Made by a program: the position numbers and the translations under genes
The notes under the pieces: generated by a model
What the model was told of the DNA's origin: nothing
Databases searched by the model: none
What the model saw: only the letters and a program-made list of their open reading frames with translations
Assembly (NCBI GenBank): GCA_934454525.1
Contig: CAKSFM010000014.1
Coordinates: 1-64,000, forward strand
DNA length: 64,000 nt
From: an uncultured Clostridia bacterium
GTDB lineage: Bacteria; Bacillota; Clostridia; UMGS1883
Reading direction: 5' to 3'
Shown here: positions 53,641 through 61,016 of the stretch, piece after piece
Layout: each line of letters starts with the position of its first letter
Position numbering within the stretch: position 1 is the first letter of the stretch

Positions 53641-53970
53641 ATGGACAAACATAAGGACAACGGGATTTTACTTATGAAATCAGATTTGATAAAATATTAC
53701 CGAGAGGTGGTGTCTATGGGAGGTGAACAATCAAAAAAGCTGTTTAATTCCGTCTATGAAGAAATTTCGGAGGAGTTCGGATTTGATGTTGCAATCAAGA
53801 TATATCAAACCTATAGGGGTATGCAGATAACTTTTCCGACAAGATTATTCAATCCCGAATACGTCAAAAAGCAAATCCCGATTGAATATGACGGAACGAA
53901 TATAAAGCAGTTAGCCAAAAAATACGGATATAGTGAAAAAACAATACGAAGAATGATAAAAGAAATATGA
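53641..53970 (+). CDS. Mor-family transcriptional activator
   Basis: The 109-residue protein matches the Mor/C family of phage Mu: IYQTYRGMQITFPTRLFN and a C-terminal helix-turn-helix KQLAKKYGYSEKTIRRMIKE. Mor-type proteins activate middle or late phage promoters. Homologues are common on Clostridial islands. A start further in at MKSDLIKYYREVV is possible. It probably controls a promoter in the element. Confidence 0.78.
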   Translation: MDKHKDNGILLMKSDLIKYYREVVSMGGEQSKKLFNSVYEEISEEFGFDVAIKIYQTYRGMQITFPTRLFNPEYVKKQIPIEYDGTNIKQLAKKYGYSEKTIRRMIKEI

Positions 53971-53983
53971 AAGGATGAGCAAA

Positions 53984-54157
53984 ATGGCAGAAAATAAAAC
54001 TCCTAAAAATGTTGAATATATGTGTAGTTGGTGTGGAGCAAAAGCTGTAACCCACATATCTGCAGGCAGACCTAATCCGGGACATTGTCCGCGAAAACCC
54101 AAAATGGCAAACGGAATGATGAAACCTCATACATGGGTAATAAAAAGAAAATTCTAA
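53984..54157 (+). CDS. Small zinc-finger-like protein
   Basis: The 57-residue protein has CSWCGAKAVTHISAGRPNPGH and C-P-R, giving C-x2-C and H-x-C ligand candidates of a zinc ribbon, and a basic tail KRKF. ATG 53984 follows GAAAGGATGAG. It overlaps no gene; the large J-domain gene starts 20 bases later. Function unknown. Confidence 0.6.
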   Translation: MAENKTPKNVEYMCSWCGAKAVTHISAGRPNPGHCPRKPKMANGMMKPHTWVIKRKF

Positions 54158-54177
54158 CGATATATGGTGATAAACTA

Positions 54178-56082
54178 ATGAAAAATTATGATGATATTAT
54201 AAATAGAACAAAAAGAAATTACACAAAAATATCATATGGGAAAAGCTTATTAAAAAATGTTGACAAGGTATATACTTCATATCGTATCCCACATTCTGAA
54301 AATATAGTTGCCGCTTTAAAAACCGGTATATCACTTTTCGAATTTAACGGTATAATAATAACCAATCAAGCCATATATTTCAGTCAGCATAAAGACGATA
54401 GAATCCCATATGACGAATTGTGCAAATATGTAGTCTATATGAAAGATGAAAAAGATAATGCAATGATAGCAACAGCAAATAAATATCGTTCCATTACACC
54501 GCCAACGCTTATTTCAAAGAATATTCCGGGCAGTGAGATATGTATTTGCATTCGGGATATTCAAAAAGAACTGATAAAGGAGTTCTCTTGGGCTAAAGAA
54601 CAAAGAGAAGCATTAGTTAACGAATTTTGTGAAAAAGTTGATGAAATCAAATTTGGTGAATTACCCGAATATGTATTATATTCATTATGCGAATTGCGGC
54701 ACGAGGAATATTTCTGCAATAAATCAGTAGTTGCAGAGTCCGAATTATATTTTTTACGAAACGGCGAGGAAAATTATATTTCATTCATAAAAAAATTACC
54801 CCCAAATGTATCTGACGAAGTCAAAACTAAGCTTTTAGATTCTGTTACAGAACTAAAAGAAAAAATGATAAAAGGGCTGTCTGATATAGATTTAATAATT
54901 GCCGATAAGTATTTGGAAACACTTTTTTCTTCTGTAAGAACTTGGAAAAATACAGATAGATTGACTGCTTTAGCCAAATGTTATATGTTCATTCGTTATA
55001 AAGATATGACGGGGTTTAATAAGGAATTAAGCAACTCTAAAAATATTTTAAGTCAGGATGAAATTGCTGACTTAAACTTATTTAAAGGCTGCTACCTTAA
55101 TCATTCAATGATAAACGTATACAATACAATAAAAGACGGTAATGTACCCACGGATGAAATGTGTGAATTATATGACAGCTTTGGGTTGACAGCTTTGCAT
55201 TATGCTTTGATTCTGCAAAAAAATGATATAGCTGAAACATTGATAGAAAATCATGATTGGGAATGTTATGATTTTTTTGATAATGAGTCGGGAATTAACA
55301 GATTTTTAGATTATAAATTTGTATCTGTATTATTAAACCAACCCTGTGCAAAATATATCATTATCAAAACTACAGATGTCATACAAGCACAATTAAAAAC
55401 CATAAAATCATATAATCGTCAAATAAAACTAAAAGAAGGGTTGAATTTTCTTTGTGAAAAAAACATTTCTGGTATAAAAGCCCAAATGAATATAGCTAAA
55501 AAGAATGGTGACTATAACCGAGCGCAAGCCTTAGCCGAAGAAATCTATCGGGTAAAAGAAATCATCAATCAGAGGCACGAAGAAATCAGAAGGTTGTATA
55601 GCGATATTGATGAAATAAATTCTGAAATTCAGAATATAATTTCGAATTATATCTCTGATACAGAATCTAAGATAAACGGAATCAAAAGCAAGAAAAATCG
55701 ATTTATTGATTTTATGATTTCGATTTTTGAAAGTCCCGATTATCTTTTGAAACTTATTTCTGCAAATCAAGAGGATTCTGCAAATTATTCTTTCAAAGGC
55801 TTCGAATTTACAACAATGTCATCACTTGATATAAATTTTGACGATGAAGATATAATTTTTGATGCAGATGATAATGAGCAGGAAAATCAAGAAAGCATTC
55901 AACCGTTGTATGGTGACTCGTGGTTTTCTCCTGAAGCACATACCGATATAAAAATTTTATCATCGGAATACAGAATATTGGCAAAAAAATATCATCCCGA
56001 TATATGTAAATATAGTAATGCAAACAGGATATTCATTGAAATAGCTAATGAACGGGCAGAAATAATAGAAAATATGGAATAG
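54178..56082 (+). CDS. Large protein with PH-like N-terminus, ankyrin-like segment, coiled coil and C-terminal J domain
   Basis: The 634-residue protein is AT-rich and unlike a standard DnaJ. Residues about 50-90 (FNGIIITNQAIYFSQHKDDR, then IPYDELCKYVVY) read like a bacterial PH-type domain. Residues about 335-360 (DSFGLTALHYALILQKNDIA, then ETLIENH) match one ankyrin unit. Residues about 400-500 form a charged coiled coil. The last 60 residues contain ILSSEYRILAKKYHPDIC, the HPD motif of J domains that stimulates DnaK, near residue 607. An acidic linker precedes it. No zinc centre or client-binding domain of DnaJ is present. ATG 54178 is behind GGTGAT; upstream starts are weaker. Function unknown. 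Confidence 0.7.
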   Translation: MKNYDDIINRTKRNYTKISYGKSLLKNVDKVYTSYRIPHSENIVAALKTGISLFEFNGIIITNQAIYFSQHKDDRIPYDELCKYVVYMKDEKDNAMIATANKYRSITPPTLISKNIPGSEICICIRDIQKELIKEFSWAKEQREALVNEFCEKVDEIKFGELPEYVLYSLCELRHEEYFCNKSVVAESELYFLRNGEENYISFIKKLPPNVSDEVKTKLLDSVTELKEKMIKGLSDIDLIIADKYLETLFSSVRTWKNTDRLTALAKCYMFIRYKDMTGFNKELSNSKNILSQDEIADLNLFKGCYLNHSMINVYNTIKDGNVPTDEMCELYDSFGLTALHYALILQKNDIAETLIENHDWECYDFFDNESGINRFLDYKFVSVLLNQPCAKYIIIKTTDVIQAQLKTIKSYNRQIKLKEGLNFLCEKNISGIKAQMNIAKKNGDYNRAQALAEEIYRVKEIINQRHEEIRRLYSDIDEINSEIQNIISNYISDTESKINGIKSKKNRFIDFMISIFESPDYLLKLISANQEDSANYSFKGFEFTTMSSLDINFDDEDIIFDADDNEQENQESIQPLYGDSWFSPEAHTDIKILSSEYRILAKKYHPDICKYSNANRIFIEIANERAEIIENME

Positions 56083-56085
56083 GTC

Positions 56086-56126
56086 AAAAAAGCGAGTGTT
56101 AATTTTAAAATTATTACTCGCTTTTT
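56086..56126 (+). terminator. Terminator after the J-domain gene
   Basis: AAAAAGCGAGT pairs with ACTCGCTTTTT across an 18-base AT-rich loop, then TATTA. Confidence 0.75.
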
Positions 56127-56149
56127 ATTATGAAAGGAGCGTGAATTAA

Positions 56150-56236
56150 ATGCAATATGTATTATTAGGTTTTGGTATAACATTAACTGTGTTACTTGCA
56201 GCAGATGAAATAAGCAACTCAAAAGAAAGGGTGTGA
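56150..56236 (+). CDS. Short hydrophobic peptide 1 (28 residues)
   Basis: MQYVLLGFGITLTVLLAADE and eight more residues form a single membrane helix with a charged end. ATG 56150 follows GAAAGGAG by 9 bases. It may be a toxin-like or regulatory membrane peptide. No homologue is recalled. Confidence 0.5.
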   Translation: MQYVLLGFGITLTVLLAADEISNSKERV

Positions 56237-56240
56237 TAAA

Positions 56241-56348
56241 ATGGGGTTTTTAATCGGTGCAAGTTCAACAGCGATTGCCTCATTCAGTGAAGGTGCTATG
56301 CTGGCGGTATCGGTGTATCTTGCGATGAAAGGTGTAAAAAGAAAGTAA
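56241..56348 (+). CDS. Short hydrophobic peptide 2 (35 residues)
   Basis: MGFLIGASSTAIASFSEGAM and fifteen more residues, ending GVKRK, form a single membrane helix with a basic end. Ribosome site AAGAAAGGG lies 9 bases upstream. It follows peptide 1 by 4 bases. It lies 80 bases from the right border of the element. Confidence 0.5.
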   Translation: MGFLIGASSTAIASFSEGAMLAVSVYLAMKGVKRK

Positions 56349-56395
56349 ACATTTATGGGGCAGATGATTTTTTCATTTGCCCCGTCTGCCGACTG

Positions 56396-56426
56396 AAAAA
56401 AACACGCCCGATATGGACGTGTTTTT
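56396..56426 (-). terminator. ssrA terminator, inside the element border
   Basis: AAAAACACG and CGTGTTTTT form a 9-bp stem; on the minus strand it follows the tmRNA 3' end by three bases and is followed by a T-run. Confidence 0.75.
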
Positions 56427-56429
56427 GGG

Positions 56430-56441
56430 TGGTGGAGACGA
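56430..56441. repeat. Right attachment repeat (12 bp), within ssrA
   Basis: TGGTGGAGACGA comprises the 3' terminal 12 bases of ssrA on the minus strand and matches 45807-45818 exactly. Confidence 0.65.
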
Positions 56442-56774
56442 GGGGGGTTGAACCCCTGTCCGAAAACATATTCACACAGGCATCTCCGGGTGCAGTCATT
56501 CGTTAAACGTTCCCTCTGCCGCACGGCGAATGACAGCCGGACGGTTTCAGTAGCTTCATTTGTCATGCGCGGCGCAAAGCTTAACCGCGTCACGTTCACC
56601 ACTGTGTGACGCTCTTATTCCGGCCGTGGTCCTCCGGATAAGAACGGCCGCCTAATTAGGCAGCGTAAGCTACGTTATTGTTAGCTTTTAATTTTAAGTT
56701 TGGGATTTTAACGCAGTTCCCGCTGCGACCCGCTTCCCGTGCTTCAACATCCCCGTCGAAACCGGAACGTCCCC
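56430..56774 (-). ncRNA. ssrA: Transfer-messenger RNA
   Basis: The 345-nt RNA rescues stalled ribosomes with SmpB. The tRNA-like ends pair GGGGACG with CGTCTCC, followed by A and encoded CCA; the T-arm is AGGGGTTCAACCCCCC. The tag frame begins GCT AAC AAT AAC and ends GCT GCC TAA, coding ANNNVAYAA, so the full tag with the charged alanine is AANNNVAYAA. The 3' end is the attachment site of the neighbouring element and remains intact. Confidence 0.95.
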
Positions 56775-56832
56775 GTTGTGTGCGGAAGTCTGAAAAATAC
56801 GACCGATGCATTTTTCATCTTCGTTTAATAAT

Positions 56833-56860
56833 AGTATACAATGAAATTCGGATTTGTCAA
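56833..56860 (-). promoter_or_regulatory. Promoter of ssrA
   Basis: On the minus strand TTGACA and TATACT are 16 bases apart. The -35 box overlaps the last codons of smpB. Confidence 0.7.
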
Positions 56861-57327
56861 TAGTTGTTTGCCGATTTTATTGTGCGTTCAATCATTCTTG
56901 CAGAGTCGCGCTTTGCTGCATCATCGCGCTTGTCATAAAGCTTTTTGCCGCGCGCAACGGCGATTGTCATTTTAACGCGCTGTCCGCGCAGATAAATATC
57001 GAGAGGAACAATTGTTACGCCTTTTTGCTTAATAAGACCGAAAAGCTTCATTATTTCTTTTTTATGAAGGAGAAGCTTTTTCGGGCGCATTGGATCGCGG
57101 TTAAATATATTACCTTTTTCATATGGAGAAACATGCATTCCGTGAACAAAAATCTCGCCTTTGTCAATTTCGCAGTAGCTTTCTTTGAGATTGACCCTGC
57201 CCATACGGATTGATTTAACCTCTGTTCCGAAAAGTTCAATGCCGGCTTCTGTTTTTTCGCCGATGAAGAAGTCGTGATGAGCGCTTCTGTTTTGTGCGAG
57301 CATTTTTATCTTTTCTTTTTCCGCCAT
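56857..57327 (-). CDS. smpB: SsrA-binding protein SmpB
   Basis: The 156-residue protein binds tmRNA and carries it into stalled ribosomes. Motifs are EAGIELFGTEVKSIRMGRVN, HGMHVSPYEKGN and the basic GKKLYDKRDDAAKRD tail. ATG 57327 follows GGAGG by 8 bases. The first 92 bases overlap the 3' end of rnr. Located directly before ssrA, as in many Bacillota. Confidence 0.95.
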   Translation of the reverse strand: MAEKEKIKMLAQNRSAHHDFFIGEKTEAGIELFGTEVKSIRMGRVNLKESYCEIDKGEIFVHGMHVSPYEKGNIFNRDPMRPKKLLLHKKEIMKLFGLIKQKGVTIVPLDIYLRGQRVKMTIAVARGKKLYDKRDDAAKRDSARMIERTIKSANNY

Positions 57328-59413
57328 TTGTGATTCCTCCTTCAAGAAGTATAAAATCAATTTTGCGCGATGCTTTATCAGCGGCGGCAAGCTTTACGGA
57401 AACAGGCATACCGATTGCAAGTCTTTTTCCGCTGTGTTCACCGGTAAGAGTGAGCAAGGCATCATCGTATATATAATAGTCATCTTTAAGCGATTCAATC
57501 CTGACAAGTCCTTCAACTGTGTTCGGAAGCATAACGAAAAAGCCAAAGCCGGTGACAGACGAAATAATACCTTCAAAATCCTCTCCGATATGCGCCTCCA
57601 TATATTCGGCTTTTTTAATATCAAGCGCGTCACGCTCGCACATTTGCGCCGCCTGTTCGCGCTCGCTTGACTGTTCGGCAGCAGACTGCACAAAATCTGA
57701 AAGATATTTAAGCGTTTTTTTATCGCCGTCAATCGCTGCTTTAAGCGCACGGTGGCAGACCAAATCCGGATATCGGCGGATGGGTGACGTGAAATGACAG
57801 TAATCATCAAGCATCAGTCCGTAATGACCATCGTTTTTGCCGCTGTACATTGCTTTTGCCATACTGCGCAGCAGCATTGCGGAAACGGCGGTTTCCTGAG
57901 ATGTGCCTTTGAAATACCTCATTATTTCGGACGGGCTTGCCGCTGCATTGCAACCGAGATTATACACAAATTTGCGGACATTGTCAAGCTTTTGCTTATC
58001 CGGTTCGCCGTGAACGCGGAAAACCGATGAAACGCCGCTTTCGTCAAGAAATTTTGCAACGCTGCTGTTTGCGGCAATCATGAATTCTTCAATTATATTA
58101 TTCGAAAAATCCGTTTGGCGGAGCACAATATCAACCGTTTTTCCGTTTTCGTCAAACACAGCCTTTGCCTCGGGGATATTGAAATCGATTGCGCCGCGGC
58201 TTCGCGTTTTTTTATTCAGAATCAGCGCGAGCGAACGCATAAGTTCAAGCGATGGGAGAATTCCGGCATAACGCGCGCATAGCTCCGGAGGGCGCTCCGT
58301 TAAAAGAAGCTTTACATTATTATATGTCATCCGCGCGGTACTTTTGATATACGAACGGTAAAATTTTGCATCGGTTATATTACCGCGGTGGTCAATATCC
58401 ATAATTGCGGACACTGTAAGCCGCAGCACACCCTCGTTCAGAGAACAGAGGTCGTTCGAAAGGCGGAACGGAAGCATAGGAACAACGCGGTCGGCGAGAT
58501 AGACACTTGTTCCGCGGCTGAGAGCTTCGCAGTCAAGCGGTGTGCCGGGGCGGACATAGTGACTGACATCGGCAATATGCACTCCGAGGCGGTAACCTTT
58601 TAACGTTTTTTCGACAGAAACGGCATCGTCAATATCTTTTGTGTCATCGCCGTCAATCGTGATAACGATTTTTCCCGTCAGGTCAAGTCTTCCTTTAAGC
58701 TCATTCGGTTCTGGCAGCGAAAGGGTTTCCGCTTCGTCAAGTACTTTTTTCGGAAAATCCGTTCCGAATCCGTAACTTTTTAAAACGGATAGCATATCAA
58801 CGCCGAAATCATACGGAAACCCCAAAACTTCCGTGACGCGGCATTGAAGCGATGAAATATCGGTTTCATAGCTGATGATATCGGCAACAACCTTTTGACC
58901 GTTGAGCGCTCCTCCGCTGTCACGCGGAGCAACAAACATCTCGTGCGGCAAATGCTCATTATCCGGAAGAACAAGTCCGTATCCGCGTTCCTGCCTGAAA
59001 ATGCCGACAACTGTTTGCTTTGCGCGTTCAAGAACACGCATGATTTCCCCCTCGCGTCCACGCCCTTTTTTGGCAGATTTAATCGGGCGGACAAGCACTT
59101 TGTCGCCGTTTAACGCGCCGTTTATATCAGAATCGGAGATATAGATTTCCTCATCATCCGAGTCCGAGGAGACAAATCCGAACCCCCTGGCATTTACGCG
59201 CAGAACTCCGCGCACCAGTCCGAGATCTGCACAGCGGAAATAGCGGCTCTTTTTCCCGGTTATAAGAACGCCGCTTTCTTCAAGCGAGTCAAGAAACTCG
59301 CCGAGCTGCGGAAGCTCGCTTTCACTGGCGCCGACCGCTTCGGCTATTTTTTCAATTGTCATGGGAGAATAATCGGCGCTGCCGATAAGCTCCGAAACCT
59401 TACTCATGTTCAT
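57236..59413 (-). CDS. rnr: Ribonuclease R
   Basis: The 725-residue 3'-5' exoribonuclease has cold-shock domains at the N-terminus, the RNB catalytic block GKIVITIDGDDTKDIDDAVS with the metal-binding D residues near 275, YCHFTSPIRRYPDLVCHRAL, an S1 domain near residue 640, and a basic tail (KRKDKNARTKQKR onward). The tail runs 92 bases into the smpB gene in another frame. RNase R degrades non-stop mRNAs freed by tmRNA, so the neighbourhood is functional. Confidence 0.95.
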   Translation of the reverse strand: MNMSKVSELIGSADYSPMTIEKIAEAVGASESELPQLGEFLDSLEESGVLITGKKSRYFRCADLGLVRGVLRVNARGFGFVSSDSDDEEIYISDSDINGALNGDKVLVRPIKSAKKGRGREGEIMRVLERAKQTVVGIFRQERGYGLVLPDNEHLPHEMFVAPRDSGGALNGQKVVADIISYETDISSLQCRVTEVLGFPYDFGVDMLSVLKSYGFGTDFPKKVLDEAETLSLPEPNELKGRLDLTGKIVITIDGDDTKDIDDAVSVEKTLKGYRLGVHIADVSHYVRPGTPLDCEALSRGTSVYLADRVVPMLPFRLSNDLCSLNEGVLRLTVSAIMDIDHRGNITDAKFYRSYIKSTARMTYNNVKLLLTERPPELCARYAGILPSLELMRSLALILNKKTRSRGAIDFNIPEAKAVFDENGKTVDIVLRQTDFSNNIIEEFMIAANSSVAKFLDESGVSSVFRVHGEPDKQKLDNVRKFVYNLGCNAAASPSEIMRYFKGTSQETAVSAMLLRSMAKAMYSGKNDGHYGLMLDDYCHFTSPIRRYPDLVCHRALKAAIDGDKKTLKYLSDFVQSAAEQSSEREQAAQMCERDALDIKKAEYMEAHIGEDFEGIISSVTGFGFFVMLPNTVEGLVRIESLKDDYYIYDDALLTLTGEHSGKRLAIGMPVSVKLAAADKASRKIDFILLEGGITNGGKRKDKNARTKQKRSSRLLHRRKNRSRH

Positions 59414-59432
59414 AAATCAACCCTCGCAGCAA

Positions 59433-59462
59433 TAAAAAACGGACGCCTGTCATAAGCGCCCG
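59433..59462 (-). terminator. Hairpin between secG and rnr
   Basis: CGGGCGC pairs with GCGTCCG on the minus strand and is followed by six T. It may attenuate transcription into rnr. Confidence 0.65.
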
Positions 59463-59468
59463 CCGCAA

Positions 59469-59708
59469 TCACTTAAGTATGTTAAGTGAAAGAATAACCG
59501 AAAGAACAATGAAAAGCACAGCCATAACCGTTGTCAGCTTTTCTAACATTCCCTCACGCGTGTTGGCTTTGTTTTTGCTGAAGAAAGTATCCCCGGATGT
59601 ACCCATAATCGAGCTTGCTTCCCTGGGATCCTTACCCTTTTGGAAAAGAACAACAACCGTAAGCGCGAGCGCTATAACAATATATACTATTGTAACTGCC
59701 AGCTTCAT
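59469..59708 (-). CDS. secG: Preprotein translocase subunit SecG
   Basis: The 79-residue protein has two membrane helices around the conserved QKGKDPREASSIMGTSGDTF loop and LEKLTTVMAVLFIVLSVILS. ATG 59708 follows GGAGG by 8 bases. It is the first gene of the conserved secG-rnr-smpB-ssrA block. Confidence 0.95.
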   Translation of the reverse strand: MKLAVTIVYIVIALALTVVVLFQKGKDPREASSIMGTSGDTFFSKNKANTREGMLEKLTTVMAVLFIVLSVILSLNILK

Positions 59709-59850
59709 TTCTAACACCTCCGTAATATCTTAAATGCCATATAGCATTACTTTAGCATATCGGAAGAAAAAAAGCAATAGTTTTTTGAAAAAAATGAGAA
59801 CAAACAGGTATTTATTTTTATTTTTGCCTTTTTTGCCGGTTTACATTCAT

Positions 59851-59878
59851 TTGACAATGATAAAAAATCTGATATAAT
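59851..59878 (+). promoter_or_regulatory. Promoter of sbcDC
   Basis: TTGACA and TATAAT, both perfect, are 16 bases apart, 22 bases before the sbcD start. Confidence 0.8.
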
Positions 59879-59900
59879 TTAATGCAGGAGGAATATAACA

Positions 59901-61016
59901 ATGAAGTTTTTGCATTTATCGGATTTGCATATCGGAAAAACACTTGCGGATTTTCCGCTTGAGGAGGATCAGCGGTTTATTTTCGGGGAAATACTTAAGA
60001 TTGCCGACAGCGAAAAAGCGGACGCGGTAATTATAGCCGGGGATGTTTACGATAAGGCTGTTCCGCCGGCATATGCAGTGCAGCTGGCGGACGAATTTCT
60101 GACGGCGCTTTCAGAACGGAAAATTCCCGTGTTTGTTATAAGCGGAAATCACGATTCCGCCGAGCGCGTTGCATACGGCGGAAAGCTTTTTGCCAGGACG
60201 GGGATATATGTTTCTCCCGTTTTTGACGGCTGCACCGAGCCGATTGTGATAAATGATGACTACGGCGAAGTATGTGTTTATCTGCTGCCGTTTATAAAAC
60301 CGGCAAATGTTCGGCGGATATATCCCGATTTCAGCGGAGAAACCTTCACGGATGCGATTCGGTTTGCCGTCGGTAAAATGAATGTTGACAGCAGAAAGAG
60401 GAACATTATAGTTGCGCACCAGTTTGTTACGGGCGCTTCGGGCAGCGGTTCGGAGGAAATTTCGGCAGGCGGTTTGGAAAACGTTGAGTGTTCCGTTTTC
60501 GACCCGTTTGATTATGCGGCGCTCGGTCATATTCACAGGGCGCAGAGCGTTGTGCGCGAAACCGTCCGTTACTGCGGAACGCCGCTGAAATATTCCGCGG
60601 CGGAGGCATCACAGGAAAAATCGGTGACGGTGGCGGAGCTTTTTGAAAAAGGGCACATTGAAATAAAAACCGTTCCGCTACATCCGATGCGCGATTTGAA
60701 AGACCTTCGCGGAACGTTTGATGAAATGATAAATGGAGAGAATCCGCGCGATTTTGTCCGGATAACGCTGACGGACGAACTGCCGGTGTTCAATGCTCAC
60801 GGGCGGCTGCGCGCATTATATCCGTTTATGACGGAACTGAATTTTGATAATGAAAGAACCCGCCGCGCGGCGGAGAATGTTACGCTTGCCGCTGAAGAAA
60901 GAACGCCGGAGGAATGTTTTGCGGATTTCTATGAAATGATGAACGGAGCGCCGCTCCCGGAAGACGGCATGGAGCTTGTGAAAAGTATTATGGATGAGAT
61001 GAGGGAACAGAAATGA
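59901..61016 (+). CDS. sbcD: Nuclease SbcCD subunit D
   Basis: The 371-residue Mre11-type phosphodiesterase has the metal-binding motifs HLSDLHIGKTL, IIAGDVYDKA, VISGNHDSAERV and VAHQFVTGA/ALGHIHRAQ. With SbcC it cleaves hairpin DNA and protein-blocked ends. AGGAGG precedes the start by 9 bases. The stop overlaps the sbcC start by four bases. Confidence 0.95.
   Translation: MKFLHLSDLHIGKTLADFPLEEDQRFIFGEILKIADSEKADAVIIAGDVYDKAVPPAYAVQLADEFLTALSERKIPVFVISGNHDSAERVAYGGKLFARTGIYVSPVFDGCTEPIVINDDYGEVCVYLLPFIKPANVRRIYPDFSGETFTDAIRFAVGKMNVDSRKRNIIVAHQFVTGASGSGSEEISAGGLENVECSVFDPFDYAALGHIHRAQSVVRETVRYCGTPLKYSAAEASQEKSVTVAELFEKGHIEIKTVPLHPMRDLKDLRGTFDEMINGENPRDFVRITLTDELPVFNAHGRLRALYPFMTELNFDNERTRRAAENVTLAAEERTPEECFADFYEMMNGAPLPEDGMELVKSIMDEMREQK

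Larger units (their letters stand above)
45807..56441. mobile_element. Integrated element of about 10.6 kb at the ssrA 3' end
   Basis: The element is bounded by the direct repeat TGGTGGAGACGA, which is the 3' end of the tmRNA gene. Left half (minus strand): HepT/MntA, a serine recombinase, two small genes and a P4-type primase-helicase. Right half (plus strand): an ArgR-like regulator, a second serine recombinase, DUF1643, Mor-family, small proteins and the J-domain protein. A divergent promoter region lies at 50408-50652. No conjugation, capsid or terminase genes are visible, so it looks like a satellite or mobilisable island. Confidence 0.65.
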
